64,000 nucleotides of DNA, taken from assembly GCF_002847445.1 (NCBI RefSeq), contig NZ_CP025430.1, positions 2,480,001-2,544,000 of the forward strand, read 5' to 3'. The translations under genes and the position numbers were made by a program. Within the stretch, counting starts at the first letter, position 1. Every line of letters starts with the position of its first letter. This DNA is from Paracoccus zhejiangensis. Its GTDB lineage: Bacteria > Pseudomonadota > Alphaproteobacteria > Rhodobacterales > Rhodobacteraceae. A model generated the notes under the pieces. That model searched no databases, was not told where the DNA came from, and was given only the letters and a program-made list of their open reading frames with translations. Shown here piece after piece: positions 38,491 through 47,236 of the stretch.

Positions 38491-39370
38491 CTGGATCGCC
38501 CTCGACTGGGGCAGCACCAACCTGCGCGCCCATGCGATGCAGGGCACGACCATCCTGGCCGAGGCCAGCGGCCCCGGCGCCGCCAGCCTGCCCGACGCGA
38601 TGGCCTTCGAATTCGCGCTGTTGGGCGTTGTCGGCGATTGGCTCTCTGACGCAGCCATGCCGATGCTGGCCTGCGGCATGGTCGGCAGCCGTCAGGGCTG
38701 GATCGAGGCGCCCTATCTGCCGACCCCCTCGGCACCGCTGGACCCGTCTGCAATGGTGCGCGCACCGGCCCGCGATCCGCGCATCGATCTGCGCATCCTG
38801 CCCGGCATGCGTCAGGCCAGCCCGGCCGATGTGATGCGCGGCGAGGAAACCCAGATCGCCGGGCTTCTGGCGCTGCACCCCGATTTCGATGGCGTCGTGG
38901 CCCTGCCCGGCACCCATAACAAATGGGCGCGGATCAGTGCGGGCGAGGTGGTGGGCTTCCAGACCGCGATGACGGGCGAGCTGTTCCAGCTGCTGTCGAC
39001 GCAATCGGTGCTGCGGCATGGGATGGGCGAGGGCTGGGACGAGGCCGCCTTTGAGGCCGGCGTGACGGAGGGCCGGCGCGATGCCGAGCGGCTGATGGCG
39101 CGGCTGTTCACGCTCAGGGCCGAGGGGCTGGCGGGCGAGCTGTCGCCCGATGCCGCCCGGTCGCGGCTGTCGGGCCTGCTGATCGGGGCGGAACTGGCGG
39201 CCATGCGCGGCTGGTGGCTGGGGCAGGATGTGGCGCTGATCGGCGCGCCGACGCTGACCGCGCGCTATGCGGCAGCGCTGGCGCTGCAGGGGAACGAGGC
39301 ACGTCAGCATGACGGCGGGGCGATGTCCCTGGCCGGACTGACCAAGGCAAGGACAGAGGACAGATCATGA
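38477..39370 (+). CDS. dgoK: 2-dehydro-3-deoxygalactonokinase
   Basis: The 297-residue sugar-acid kinase phosphorylates 2-dehydro-3-deoxy-galactonate. It begins with DWIALDWGSTNLRA and has GMRQASPADVMRGEETQIAG and LPGTHNKWARI, all typical of DgoK. I prefer ATG 38477 (GGGA nine bases upstream) to the GTG at 38468. It overlaps the next gene by four bases, and the two make consecutive steps of the De Ley-Doudoroff pathway. Confidence 0.93.
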   Translation: MSSPDWIALDWGSTNLRAHAMQGTTILAEASGPGAASLPDAMAFEFALLGVVGDWLSDAAMPMLACGMVGSRQGWIEAPYLPTPSAPLDPSAMVRAPARDPRIDLRILPGMRQASPADVMRGEETQIAGLLALHPDFDGVVALPGTHNKWARISAGEVVGFQTAMTGELFQLLSTQSVLRHGMGEGWDEAAFEAGVTEGRRDAERLMARLFTLRAEGLAGELSPDAARSRLSGLLIGAELAAMRGWWLGQDVALIGAPTLTARYAAALALQGNEARQHDGGAMSLAGLTKARTEDRS

Positions 39371-39987
39371 CAAATCCGACCGGCGGTCGCGCCATCGTTG
39401 CCATCCTGCGCGGCCTCACCCCCGCCGAGGCGCTGCCCGTGGCTGACGCGCTTATCCGCGCCGGCGTCAGCCTGATCGAGGTGCCATTGAACTCGCCCGA
39501 CCCGCTGGACAGCATCGCGGCGATCCAGAAGGCACACGGGCATCACGCGCTGATCGGCGCCGGCACGGTGCTGACGCCCTCGCAGGTGGTCGCCATCGGC
39601 GCGACCGGGGCACGGCTGATCGTGTCGCCGAACTGCGACCCGGCAGTGATCGCGGCGACGAAATCGGCGGGGATGCTGTCCTATCCCGGCGTGATGACCC
39701 CGACCGAGGCTTTCGCGGCCCTGAAGGCCGGGGCCGATGCGCTGAAGCTGTTCCCGGGCGAGCTGGTCGGACCCATGGGCCTGAAGGCCATGGCCGCCGT
39801 GCTGCCGAAAGAGGTGCCGCTTTACGCCGTGGGCGGGGTCTCGGCCGCGAACATGGCCGACTGGCGCGCGGCGGGGGCCACGGGCTTCGGCATCGGCTCG
39901 TCGCTCTACAAGCCCGGTGACAGCGCCGAGGTGGTGGCGCGGAAGGCGGCAGATCTGGTCGCGGCCTATGACGCGGCCCTTGGCTGA
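39367..39987 (+). CDS. dgoA: 2-dehydro-3-deoxy-6-phosphogalactonate aldolase
   Basis: The 206-residue class I aldolase cleaves 2-dehydro-3-deoxy-6-phosphogalactonate to pyruvate and glyceraldehyde 3-phosphate. Glu38 lies in LIEVPLNSPD and the Schiff-base Lys127 in ALKLFPGELVGP. IGAGTVL and VGGVSAANM are family motifs. It follows dgoK directly. The dehydratase and dehydrogenase of the route are not in the window. Confidence 0.95.
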   Translation: MTNPTGGRAIVAILRGLTPAEALPVADALIRAGVSLIEVPLNSPDPLDSIAAIQKAHGHHALIGAGTVLTPSQVVAIGATGARLIVSPNCDPAVIAATKSAGMLSYPGVMTPTEAFAALKAGADALKLFPGELVGPMGLKAMAAVLPKEVPLYAVGGVSAANMADWRAAGATGFGIGSSLYKPGDSAEVVARKAADLVAAYDAALG

Positions 39988-40639
39988 TCCTGCGCCCACG
40001 CTGCACCGGCAGTTCGCCGACCCCGACCTCGCGCGGCAGCTTCTGCCCCATGCCTTCGACCGGCGCGACGGCGCCCATGACGAGGCACATCTGCTGCGGG
40101 TCTGGCGCAATGCGGAACGGATCGCGGCGGTGGAGGGTGGCGACCTTCGCCTGTTGCAGGCGGCGGCGATCCTTCATGACTGCGTCTGGGTCGACAAGGC
40201 TTCGCCCGAGCGCAAGCTGGCCTCGCGGCTGGCGGCGGATCGGGCGGTGGAGCTGCTGGAAGGGTTCGGCTGGCAGCAAGAGGACATCGCGGCGGTGGCC
40301 CATGCCATCCATGCCCACAGCTTTTCCGCCGGGATCACGCCCGAGACGCTGGAGGCGCGGATCCTGCAGGATGCCGACCGGCTGGACGCGATCGGGCTGA
40401 TCGGGGTGGCCCGTTGCTTCTACGTCGCCGGGCTGGGCCAGCGGGCGCTCTATGACCCGCAGGACCCGGCAGCCGAGGGGCGCCCGCTGGATGATGCGGC
40501 TTTCGCGCTGGATCATTTCCAGACCAAGCTTCTCGGTCTGGCCGAGGGCTTCCAGACCGCGACCGGCAGGGCGCTGGCCAAGGATCGCGACGCCAGCCTG
40601 CGCCGGTTCCATGACGCGTTTCTGGCCGAACTGGGCTGA
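39968..40639 (+). CDS. HD-domain phosphohydrolase-like protein
   Basis: This 223-residue protein has the metal-binding HD motifs: HDEAHLLRVWRNAERIA near 37-53, the HD pair in AAAILHDCVW, a later histidine pair (AVAHAIHAHSF) and an aspartate in ILQDADRLDAIG. It is YedJ-like by layout; a nucleotide or phosphate ester is a likely substrate. The ATG at 39968 lies 20 bases inside dgoA, so it is translationally coupled, though no link to galactonate is known. Confidence 0.88.
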   Translation: MTRPLADPAPTLHRQFADPDLARQLLPHAFDRRDGAHDEAHLLRVWRNAERIAAVEGGDLRLLQAAAILHDCVWVDKASPERKLASRLAADRAVELLEGFGWQQEDIAAVAHAIHAHSFSAGITPETLEARILQDADRLDAIGLIGVARCFYVAGLGQRALYDPQDPAAEGRPLDDAAFALDHFQTKLLGLAEGFQTATGRALAKDRDASLRRFHDAFLAELG

Positions 40640-40736
40640 TTCCCGGCTGACAGGACCGCCCGCCGCCAAGAGTGCCCTTGTGCGTCACCCTGCGGCGTGA
40701 CAGTCAGGATCAACTTTTCAGAATCTGCAAATTACC

Positions 40737-41525
40737 ATGTCCCCCACGCCCTCCTCAGTGCCTGCGCATGAACATCCCCTGCCCGACGAGGTGCAGGCCC
40801 GTATCCTCGCGCGCAGCCCGGCGCAGTGTTTCCGCCATGGCATGGTGCAGTCGATCCCCTTCCTCGTCCCGCTGCTGCCCTTCGGCATCCTGTTCGGGGT
40901 GCTGGCCTCGGAAGCGGGCCTCGATCTCTCACAGGTGATCGGCTTCTCGGTGCTGGTGCTGGCCGGGGCTTCGCAATTCACCGCCGTGCAGCTTCTTTCC
41001 GACAATGTGCCGGTCGTGCTGGCCATCGTCTCGGCGCTGGCGGTGAACCTGCGCATGGCGATGTATTCGGCCTCGCTGGTGCCCTGGCTCGGCTCGGCCC
41101 CGGGCAAGGACCGGGCGGCAGTCTCCTATCTGCTGGTTGACCAGACCTTTGCGCTCAGCATCCAGCATTACGAGATGAACCCGCGTCTCAGCCTCAAGCA
41201 GCGGCTTGGCTATTTCTACGGTGCCGCGGCGGCGATGTGCATTCCCTGGGCCATTGCCAGCGTCGTCGGCGCGCTGGTCGGCGAGGCCATCCCCGAGGGC
41301 ATCGCGCTGGATTTCGCCGTGCCGATCACCTTCCTCGCGATGATCGCGCCGATGCTGCGCACGCTGGCGCATAAGGCGGCGGCGCTGGTGTCGGTACTGA
41401 TGGCGCTGGCGCTGGCCTGGATGCCCGCCGGCACCGGGTTGTTGATCGCCGCGCCGATCGGCATGGCCGTGGGTGCCTGGGTCGAGGCCTGGCAGGAGCG
41501 GCGGCAGAAGGAGGCCACGGCATGA
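40737..41525 (+). CDS. azlC: AzlC-family branched-chain amino acid exporter, large subunit
   Basis: The 262-residue protein has several hydrophobic segments, with PFGILFGVLASEAGLDLSQV, LVLAGASQFTAVQLL and NLRMAMYSASLVPWL characteristic of AzlC. AzlC and AzlD together export branched-chain and related amino acids. It overlaps azlD by four bases (ATGA). It starts 97 bases after the HD gene, so it may have its own promoter. Confidence 0.94.
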   Translation: MSPTPSSVPAHEHPLPDEVQARILARSPAQCFRHGMVQSIPFLVPLLPFGILFGVLASEAGLDLSQVIGFSVLVLAGASQFTAVQLLSDNVPVVLAIVSALAVNLRMAMYSASLVPWLGSAPGKDRAAVSYLLVDQTFALSIQHYEMNPRLSLKQRLGYFYGAAAAMCIPWAIASVVGALVGEAIPEGIALDFAVPITFLAMIAPMLRTLAHKAAALVSVLMALALAWMPAGTGLLIAAPIGMAVGAWVEAWQERRQKEATA

Positions 41526-41854
41526 TCGAGTTGTCCAACGCCCAGATCTGGCTGGTCATCCTGGTGCTGGGCGCCGGGACCTTCCTGATCCGCTGGTCCT
41601 TCCTCGGCGCGCTGGGGCGCTATGCCATGCCGGGCTGGGTGCTACGCCTCTTGCGCTATACCCCGGTTGCGGTGCTGCCGGCGCTGGTCGCGCCGCTGGT
41701 CATGTGGCCGGCGGCGACCGAAGGCCAGACCGACCCGGCACGGCTGATCGCCGCCGTTGTTACCGTCGCTGTCGGGATGATCTGGAAGAACATGCTGGCC
41801 GCGATCCTTGCCGGCGCGGCCACGCTGGTCCTGACGCTTCAGTTCCTGGGATAA
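41522..41854 (+). CDS. azlD: AzlD-family branched-chain amino acid exporter, small subunit
   Basis: This 110-residue membrane protein has about four hydrophobic segments. GAGTFLIRWSFL near the start and LRYTPVAVLPALVAPL are typical of AzlD. It forms a two-part exporter with AzlC. Its 3' end overlaps the convergent lipoprotein gene by 16 bases. Confidence 0.93.
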   Translation: MIELSNAQIWLVILVLGAGTFLIRWSFLGALGRYAMPGWVLRLLRYTPVAVLPALVAPLVMWPAATEGQTDPARLIAAVVTVAVGMIWKNMLAAILAGAATLVLTLQFLG

Positions 41855-42465
41855 CCCGTGATCGTCCCGTCCTTCTGCTGCAGAAGGACGTTGTGATTGT
41901 TCGCCGGGTCGCCGTCGCGATGGCTTTTCGAGACCACGCCCGGACGGGTCAGGAACCATTGGCGCAGCTTCAACGGCGAGAAGCCGGTCGGCGCGCCCTG
42001 GAAGCCCGGCACCCGGTTCAGCACCTGCCCGGTATTGACGGCACAGAAGCTCTTGCTGGCCGCGCCCTCCTGCTCGGCCGAGCGGATGGCGGCATCGGCC
42101 ACCGCCAGACTGACCGGCACCCGGTCCTCGGCCACCCAGTAGGTGCTGCGGGCGTGGTAATCGATGTAGAAGTTCTTGAAGTTCGGGGTGATGCCGTACA
42201 GCACGTCATGCCGTTCGGGGATGCGCGGGTGCTGCCAGCTGCCGGCCGGATCATAGATGATCCGCTGGCTGCCATTGATCATCAGCGCCGAATGCCCGCC
42301 CTCGCCCTTGGGAATGCCGATCACCGTGAAGAGGGTGATCGAAGGCGGCTCGTCCGAGACGAAGCGCGCGGCGCGCACCGCCTCGTCGCTGGCCCAGATA
42401 TTGTCGGCCCCGCAAGCCGCCAGAGGCAGCGCCGCTGCCGCGACGAGGAATGTCCGTCTTTTCAT
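41839..42465 (-). CDS. Uncharacterised lipoprotein
   Basis: The 208-residue protein has a twin-arginine-like start (MKRRTFL), a hydrophobic stretch and a lipobox LAAC with Cys18, so it should be a lipoprotein. The mature part contains GEGGHSALMINGSQRIIYDPAGSWQHPRIPERHD-type features (key residues GGHSAL, NGS and DPAGSW). FCAVNTGQVL and NNHNVLLQQ lie further on. The His and Cys in that order recall NlpC/P60- or LRAT-like cysteine hydrolases, but in circular order and without proof. No family is assigned. Confidence 0.8.
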   Translation of the reverse strand: MKRRTFLVAAAALPLAACGADNIWASDEAVRAARFVSDEPPSITLFTVIGIPKGEGGHSALMINGSQRIIYDPAGSWQHPRIPERHDVLYGITPNFKNFYIDYHARSTYWVAEDRVPVSLAVADAAIRSAEQEGAASKSFCAVNTGQVLNRVPGFQGAPTGFSPLKLRQWFLTRPGVVSKSHRDGDPANNHNVLLQQKDGTITGYPRN

Positions 42466-42515
42466 GCTGCTGCCCCTGCCCGTCTTTTTATGTGAAGTGC
42501 CTGCGTCTGCCCGTA

Positions 42516-42668
42516 TCAGGCGTTGGTCAGTGCCATGAAGACCAGCACGCCAAGCGAGATGATGACGACCCAGGTCGACAGCTTGACGAAGCCGGCAAAG
42601 GTCTTCTGGTGCGCGGTGATATCCATCTCGCCGTGCTTGTGCTCGGTGCCTTCGTGATGCGTGGCCAT
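42516..42668 (-). CDS. aa3-type cytochrome c oxidase subunit IV
   Basis: This 50-residue protein has a hydrophilic, His-rich N-terminus ([16 protein letters not shown]), the conserved [14 protein letters not shown] segment and one C-terminal membrane helix (about 31-48). That is the pattern of the small bacterial aa3 oxidase subunit IV known from Paracoccus and Rhodobacter. A strong GGAGGG site stands five bases before the ATG at 42668. It stands alone; the catalytic subunits are elsewhere. The subunit is not essential for catalysis in studied relatives. Confidence 0.93.
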   Translation of the reverse strand: MATHHEGTEHKHGEMDITAHQKTFAGFVKLSTWVVIISLGVLVFMALTNA

Positions 42669-42719
42669 ACGTCCCTCCGTTTCGGTTCGTTTTTCGGATA
42701 GCCGATTAGGAAAGGCCTG

Positions 42720-43742
42720 TCACGCCCCCCACAGCACCGCGCCATCGCTTTCACCCGCCGCCTGCACGATCCCCTGCCGGCGCAGGTGATTGACATGGGC
42801 CACCGCCTCGACCAGCGCCAGCCCGAACTCGGCCTCGCCGATCTTGCGCTTGAAGATGATGTCGAAACAGCCGACCGCGCTGCGCGGACCCTTGGCCAGC
42901 GCCCCGCTCAGCCGCTCGAGCGCGCCGTGGTGGTTGTCGATCAATTGCCGCAAGCGCAAGGGCAGGCCGGTAAAGGGCAGCTTGTGGCCGGGCAGGACCA
43001 GGTGCCGCTCCTCGGCCAGCTCGGCAAAGCGCAGGCACGATGCCAGCCATTCGCCCACCGGATCGGCCTCGGGCTCGGTCGGATAGACGCCGAGATTGGG
43101 CGAGATCGAGGGCAGCAGCTGGTCGCCGCCCAGGACCAGATCGCCATCCTCGGACCAGAAGGTCGCGTGTTCGGGCGCATGACCGTCGCCCATGTGCACC
43201 CGCCAGTCGCGGCCACCGAACCGCACCCGCTCGCCCTCGGTCAGGCGGGTGAAGCCTAGGGGCAGCGGATGGACGAAATCGACGAAGTTGAAGGGCCGCT
43301 CGGCCGCGCGCCGGTCCAGCAGCTCCTGCGGCATCCCCGCCCATCGCCAGAAGGCCAGCGATTGCGGCGAGGGCCGCGCCTGTTCGTCAAGGACCAGCAT
43401 TCGCGCGGTCAGCCAGGCGGTGCGGCTCATCCACAGCTCGGCCCCCTCCCGGTCCATGAACCAGCCGGCAAGGCCGATATGGTCGGGATGGTGATGCGTG
43501 CCGATGACCCGGCGCACCGGGCGCGCCCCCAGCGGGCCGTCCAGCAGCGTCTGCCATATCGCCCGGCTGCGGCGCGAATCGAAGCCGGTATCGACGATGG
43601 TCCAGCCATCGCCCTCGTCCAGCGCGTAGACGTTCACATGGTCCAGCGCCATCGGCAAAGGCAGGCGCATCCAGAGCACGCCTTCGGCGATCTCGATCGC
43701 CTCGCCCTCGCCGGGCGGCTGCTCGACCGGATAGCGGATCAC
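42720..43742 (-). CDS. MBL-fold metallo-hydrolase
   Basis: The 340-residue protein has a metallo-beta-lactamase domain with HHHPDHIGLAGWF (the HxHxDH metal motif) at about 83-95. Further ligands lie in MGDGHAPEHATFW and GGDQLLP, and a late histidine in LPGHKLPF. A C-terminal winged-helix-like region follows (BLACT type). Members hydrolyse thioesters or similar compounds. It is coupled to the DmdC-type acyl-CoA dehydrogenase by an ATGA overlap, so an acyl-CoA or derived ester is a likely substrate. Confidence 0.9.
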   Translation of the reverse strand: MIRYPVEQPPGEGEAIEIAEGVLWMRLPLPMALDHVNVYALDEGDGWTIVDTGFDSRRSRAIWQTLLDGPLGARPVRRVIGTHHHPDHIGLAGWFMDREGAELWMSRTAWLTARMLVLDEQARPSPQSLAFWRWAGMPQELLDRRAAERPFNFVDFVHPLPLGFTRLTEGERVRFGGRDWRVHMGDGHAPEHATFWSEDGDLVLGGDQLLPSISPNLGVYPTEPEADPVGEWLASCLRFAELAEERHLVLPGHKLPFTGLPLRLRQLIDNHHGALERLSGALAKGPRSAVGCFDIIFKRKIGEAEFGLALVEAVAHVNHLRRQGIVQAAGESDGAVLWGA

Positions 43743-45436
43743 GCCCCGAAGGCCCCGGCCAGCTGGTCGTCGGTGATCGCTTCCAGATCCGCCAGCCCGG
43801 CCTGCGCCTCGGCCAGATCGGCGGCATAGCGCGGCATCACCCGGGTGATGAAGATCCGCGCCAGCACGATCCGGCCCGGATCGCCCGACATCGCCGCCTT
43901 CAGGTGGAACAGCGCACCCAGAACCTTGGCGAAGGCGTTCAGATAGGGCACCGCCCCGGCAAAACGGTCCTGCAGGTCGCGCTCCAGCATCGCTTGCGTG
44001 GCATCGCGCAGGTTCTCGGCCGCCTGGAAGGCATCATTGGCGAGGTCCGGCAGATCGGCCTGCGCCGCCTTGGCCACGTCCAGCATCTCGTCCAGCAGCC
44101 GATTCGCCGCCTCGCCGCCATCGGCCAACTTGCGACCGACCAGATCCATCGCCTGAATGCCGTTGGTGCCCTCATAGATGGGCGTGATGCGGACATCGCG
44201 CAGATATTGCGCCGCGCCGGTTTCCTCGATGAAGCCCATGCCGCCATGGACCTGCACGTTCATGTCGGCCACCCGGCAACCCACATCGGTGCCATAGGCC
44301 TTGGCGATCGGCGTCAGGAAGGCGGCGCGCGAGGCGCAATCCTCGTCCCCGGTCGAGCGCGCGACATCCGCGGTGATGGCGGTGGCAAGGCAGATGGCGC
44401 GGGCGGCAAAAACCTCGGCCCGGGCGGTGGCCAGCATCCGGCGCACATCGGCATGGCGGATGATCGGGCCGAACTGGTTGCGCTCGGTCGCGTATTCGAC
44501 CGCCTGCTGCAGCGCCGCCTCGGCCACGCCGACGCCCTGCACGCCAACCCCCAGACGGGCTGCGTTCATCATGGTGAACATCGCGGCCATGCCGCCATGT
44601 TCCTTGCCGATCAGCCAGCCGGTCGCGCCCTCATAGCTCATGACGCAGGTGGGCGAGCCGTGGATGCCCATCTTGTGCTCCAGCGAAACGACCTTGAGGC
44701 TGTTGGCCACACCCGGATTGCCGTTCTCGTCGGGGATGAATTTCGGCACCATGAAGAGGCTGATGCCCTTGGTGCCCTTGCCGCCATCGGGCAGCCGCGC
44801 CAGCACCGCATGGCAGACGTTTTCCGTCACGTCGCTGTCGCCCCAGGTGATGAAAATCTTCTGCCCGGTGATCGAATAGGTGCCGTCCTCGTTGCGCTCG
44901 GCCTTGGTGGTCAGCGCACCCACGTCGCTGCCGGCACCCGGCTCGGTCAGGTTCATCGTGCCCGACCATTCGCCGCTGTTCAGCTTGGGCAGGTACAGCG
45001 CCTTCATCTCGTCATCGGCGTGATGCTGCAGCGCATCGATCTGGCCCTGGGTCAGCAGCGGGTTCAGCTGCAGCGACAGGCAGGCGCCCGACAGCATCTC
45101 GGCCACCGCCATGTTCAGCGCCTGCGGCAGGCCCATGCCGCCATATTCGGGGTCCGAGGCAAGGCCGATCCAGCCGCCCTCGGCAATGGCGCGGAAACCG
45201 GCCTCGAAGCCGGGGGAGGAGCGCAGCTTGCCGTTTTCCAGCCGGGCCGGGGTCAGGTCGCCATTGCGGTTCAGGGGGGCGATCTCGTTCTCGGCCAGCT
45301 TGCCGGCCTCGGAGAGGATGGCGTTGACCGTCTCGTCGGTGGCTTCGGCGAACAGCTCGGTCTTGGCCAATCGCGGGAAGTTCAACACATGGTTCAGGAT
45401 GAAGGTGATCTGGTCGACGGGCGCGCGATAGCTCAT
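43739..45436 (-). CDS. Acyl-CoA dehydrogenase, DmdC type
   Basis: The 565-residue protein has the longer form with the extra N- and C-terminal domains seen in 3-methylmercaptopropionyl-CoA dehydrogenases (DmdC). Visible motifs are NLTEPGAGSDVGALTTKAE, SITGQKIFITWGDSD, VHGGMGFIEETGAAQYLRD and IYEGTNGIQAMDLVGRKL with the catalytic glutamate. The N-terminus ITFILNHVL is also typical. I used the ATG at 45436 after a GAGGGGGG site. Many paralogues of this type act on aromatic or other acyl-CoA esters, so DMSP breakdown should not be assumed. Confidence 0.9.
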   Translation of the reverse strand: MSYRAPVDQITFILNHVLNFPRLAKTELFAEATDETVNAILSEAGKLAENEIAPLNRNGDLTPARLENGKLRSSPGFEAGFRAIAEGGWIGLASDPEYGGMGLPQALNMAVAEMLSGACLSLQLNPLLTQGQIDALQHHADDEMKALYLPKLNSGEWSGTMNLTEPGAGSDVGALTTKAERNEDGTYSITGQKIFITWGDSDVTENVCHAVLARLPDGGKGTKGISLFMVPKFIPDENGNPGVANSLKVVSLEHKMGIHGSPTCVMSYEGATGWLIGKEHGGMAAMFTMMNAARLGVGVQGVGVAEAALQQAVEYATERNQFGPIIRHADVRRMLATARAEVFAARAICLATAITADVARSTGDEDCASRAAFLTPIAKAYGTDVGCRVADMNVQVHGGMGFIEETGAAQYLRDVRITPIYEGTNGIQAMDLVGRKLADGGEAANRLLDEMLDVAKAAQADLPDLANDAFQAAENLRDATQAMLERDLQDRFAGAVPYLNAFAKVLGALFHLKAAMSGDPGRIVLARIFITRVMPRYAADLAEAQAGLADLEAITDDQLAGAFGA

Positions 45437-45551
45437 GGTTGTTCCCCCCCTCGGTGCGGCTTGGCAAGTACGCCGGGCCGGCATATGCAGTTAACGCTGT
45501 CGTCACCTTAGCGACGGACCGTCCTGCGGCAACCCAAACCCGGCGTCACGA

Positions 45552-46499
45552 ATGAAAACCCTGCGACTCGCCCCTGACGAAAGTGGCCTTGCCACGGCGG
45601 CGCATCTTCTGCGCCGGGGACAGACCGTCGCCATGCCGACCGAGACCGTCTATGGCCTTGCCGGGGATGCGCGAAACGGCGAGGCGGTCGCCGCCATCTA
45701 TGCCGCAAAGGGCCGGCCCAGCTTCAACCCGCTGATCGTCCATGTCGCGGGTCTGGCCGAGGCCGAGGCCATCGCGACCTTTTCGGATGAGGCACGGGCG
45801 CTGGCGCAAGCCTTCTGGCCCGGCGCCCTGACGCTGGTGCTGCCGCTGCGCACGGACGCCGGCATTGCCTCGCTGGTGACCGCCGGTCTCGACACCGTGG
45901 CCATCCGCGTTCCGGCGGCCAGTGCGGCACAGGCTTTGCTGCGCAGCTTTGGCGGACCGCTTGCCGCGCCCTCGGCCAATGCCTCGGGCCGGATCAGCCC
46001 AACCAGCGCCGCGCATGTCCTAGATCCCGATGGTGGGCTCGATGGCCGCATTGCCGCGGTGCTCGATGCCGGTCCCTGCCCGGTCGGCGTGGAATCGACC
46101 ATCATCGGATGGGAGCACGGTCAGCCCCTCATGCTGCGCCCCGGCGGATTGCCGTCGGAAGCCATCGAAGCCGCATTGGGCCGCCCGCTGGCGCAGCATC
46201 ACGCCGACCCTTCCGCCCCCAGCGCACCCGGACAGCTGACCAGCCATTACGCCCCGAAGGCCGTGCTGCGCCTCAACGTGGACAGACCAGAGCCGGGCGA
46301 AACCTATCTCGATTTCGGCCATCCCGGGCCGCTGACCCTCTCGGCCCATGGCGATCTGGCCGAAGCCGCCGCGCATCTTTTCGACCTGCTGCGCCGCGCC
46401 GACCGGCTTGGCCGGCCCATCGCCGTCGCGCCGATCCCCGAGCATGGATTGGGCGTGGCGATCAATGACCGGCTGCGCCGCGCCGCCGCACCGCGCTGA
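45552..46499 (+). CDS. L-threonylcarbamoyladenylate synthase (Sua5 type)
   Basis: The 315-residue enzyme makes threonylcarbamoyl-AMP for tRNA t6A modification. The YrdC domain shows VAMPTETVYGLAGDA, IYAAKGRPSFNPLIVHV, FWPGALTLVLPL, and APSANASGRISPT. A linker with PGQLTSHYAPK leads to the C-terminal Sua5 domain, which makes it Sua5 rather than the short TsaC. A repeat-like hairpin region follows the stop. Confidence 0.95.
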   Translation: MKTLRLAPDESGLATAAHLLRRGQTVAMPTETVYGLAGDARNGEAVAAIYAAKGRPSFNPLIVHVAGLAEAEAIATFSDEARALAQAFWPGALTLVLPLRTDAGIASLVTAGLDTVAIRVPAASAAQALLRSFGGPLAAPSANASGRISPTSAAHVLDPDGGLDGRIAAVLDAGPCPVGVESTIIGWEHGQPLMLRPGGLPSEAIEAALGRPLAQHHADPSAPSAPGQLTSHYAPKAVLRLNVDRPEPGETYLDFGHPGPLTLSAHGDLAEAAAHLFDLLRRADRLGRPIAVAPIPEHGLGVAINDRLRRAAAPR

Positions 46500-46514
46500 A
46501 CATTACTTCACCCG

Positions 46515-46560
46515 AAATATCCCGGGGGACTCGCCGCAGGCGATGGGGTCAGCGCCCCGT
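46515..46560. repeat. REP-like intergenic palindromic element, copy 1
   Basis: The region after the Sua5 stop contains AAATATCC (46515-46522), a G-run (46524-46528), an internal hairpin TCGCC/GGCGA (46531-46535 and 46539-46543) and a terminal CCCC run. It shares the AAATATCC plus G-run/C-run layout with the element at 62467-62503. Such imperfect palindromes are common between genes in Rhodobacteraceae, as far as I recall. Confidence 0.4.
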
Positions 46561-47132
46561 TATGCCCGTCCCGCCGCGCCCGACAAGAGCGAGGGATCGA
46601 CCCCCTGCGCCTTCAGCGCCGCGCTCCATTTTCCGGGATTGTCGGCGCCGAAGATCAGCTCGTCGCCGCCCTCGCCGCTGAGCCAGCCATTGGCCAGCAT
46701 CTCGTCCTCAAGCTGCCCCGGCCCCCAGCCGGCATAGCCAAGCGCCAGCACCGCCTGCCCCGGCCCCCGGCCATGCGCCAGATCCTCGAGAATGTCGCGG
46801 GTGGTGGTCATCGCCAGATGCGGACCGATGCGCAGCGTGCCCTCGGTGTCATCGCCCGCCTCGCCCACCTGATGCAGCACGAAGCCCCGCCCCGGCTCGA
46901 CCGGGCCGCCATAGCGGACCTCTACCGGGCGGGTTCGGGTGTCGGTATCGATGCCAAGCTGGCCCAGCAGGTCGGAAAACTCGATTTCTGGCAGCGGGTG
47001 GTTCAGCACCAGCCCCATCGCCCCATCCTCGGAATGGGCGCAGATCAGCACCACCGAACGCGCGAAGCGGGGATCGCGCATCCCGGGCATCGCGATCAGG
47101 ATCTTGCCGGTCAGGTCGGTCTCTTGGGTCAT
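46560..47132 (-). CDS. YqgE/AlgH family protein
   Basis: The 190-residue protein has the YqgE pattern: LTGKILIAMPGMRDPRFARSV, SEDGAMGLVLNHPL, RYGGPVEPGRGFVLH and the GYAGWGPGQLEDEM segment. Family function is still unclear; it is a cytoplasmic protein found widely in proteobacteria. The ATG at 47132 gives the usual length; the upstream frame is not conserved-looking. Divergent from the DsbD-like gene. Confidence 0.94.
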   Translation of the reverse strand: MTQETDLTGKILIAMPGMRDPRFARSVVLICAHSEDGAMGLVLNHPLPEIEFSDLLGQLGIDTDTRTRPVEVRYGGPVEPGRGFVLHQVGEAGDDTEGTLRIGPHLAMTTTRDILEDLAHGRGPGQAVLALGYAGWGPGQLEDEMLANGWLSGEGGDELIFGADNPGKWSAALKAQGVDPSLLSGAAGRA

Positions 47133-47236
47133 GCACTCTCCTATTGTCTCAAAGATCGGCCCGCTGTCGCAATCTTGCAAGGCCCGCGCAGCATTGTGAC
47201 TTTCCGTCAGCCGGATGCCGCCTTAGACCCGGGGAC

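Noticed and set aside
43739..45436. Calling the long acyl-CoA dehydrogenase a DMSP-pathway DmdC
   Set aside because: The architecture fits DmdC, but no DmdA, DmdB or DmdD gene is near and many paralogues act on other acyl-CoA esters.
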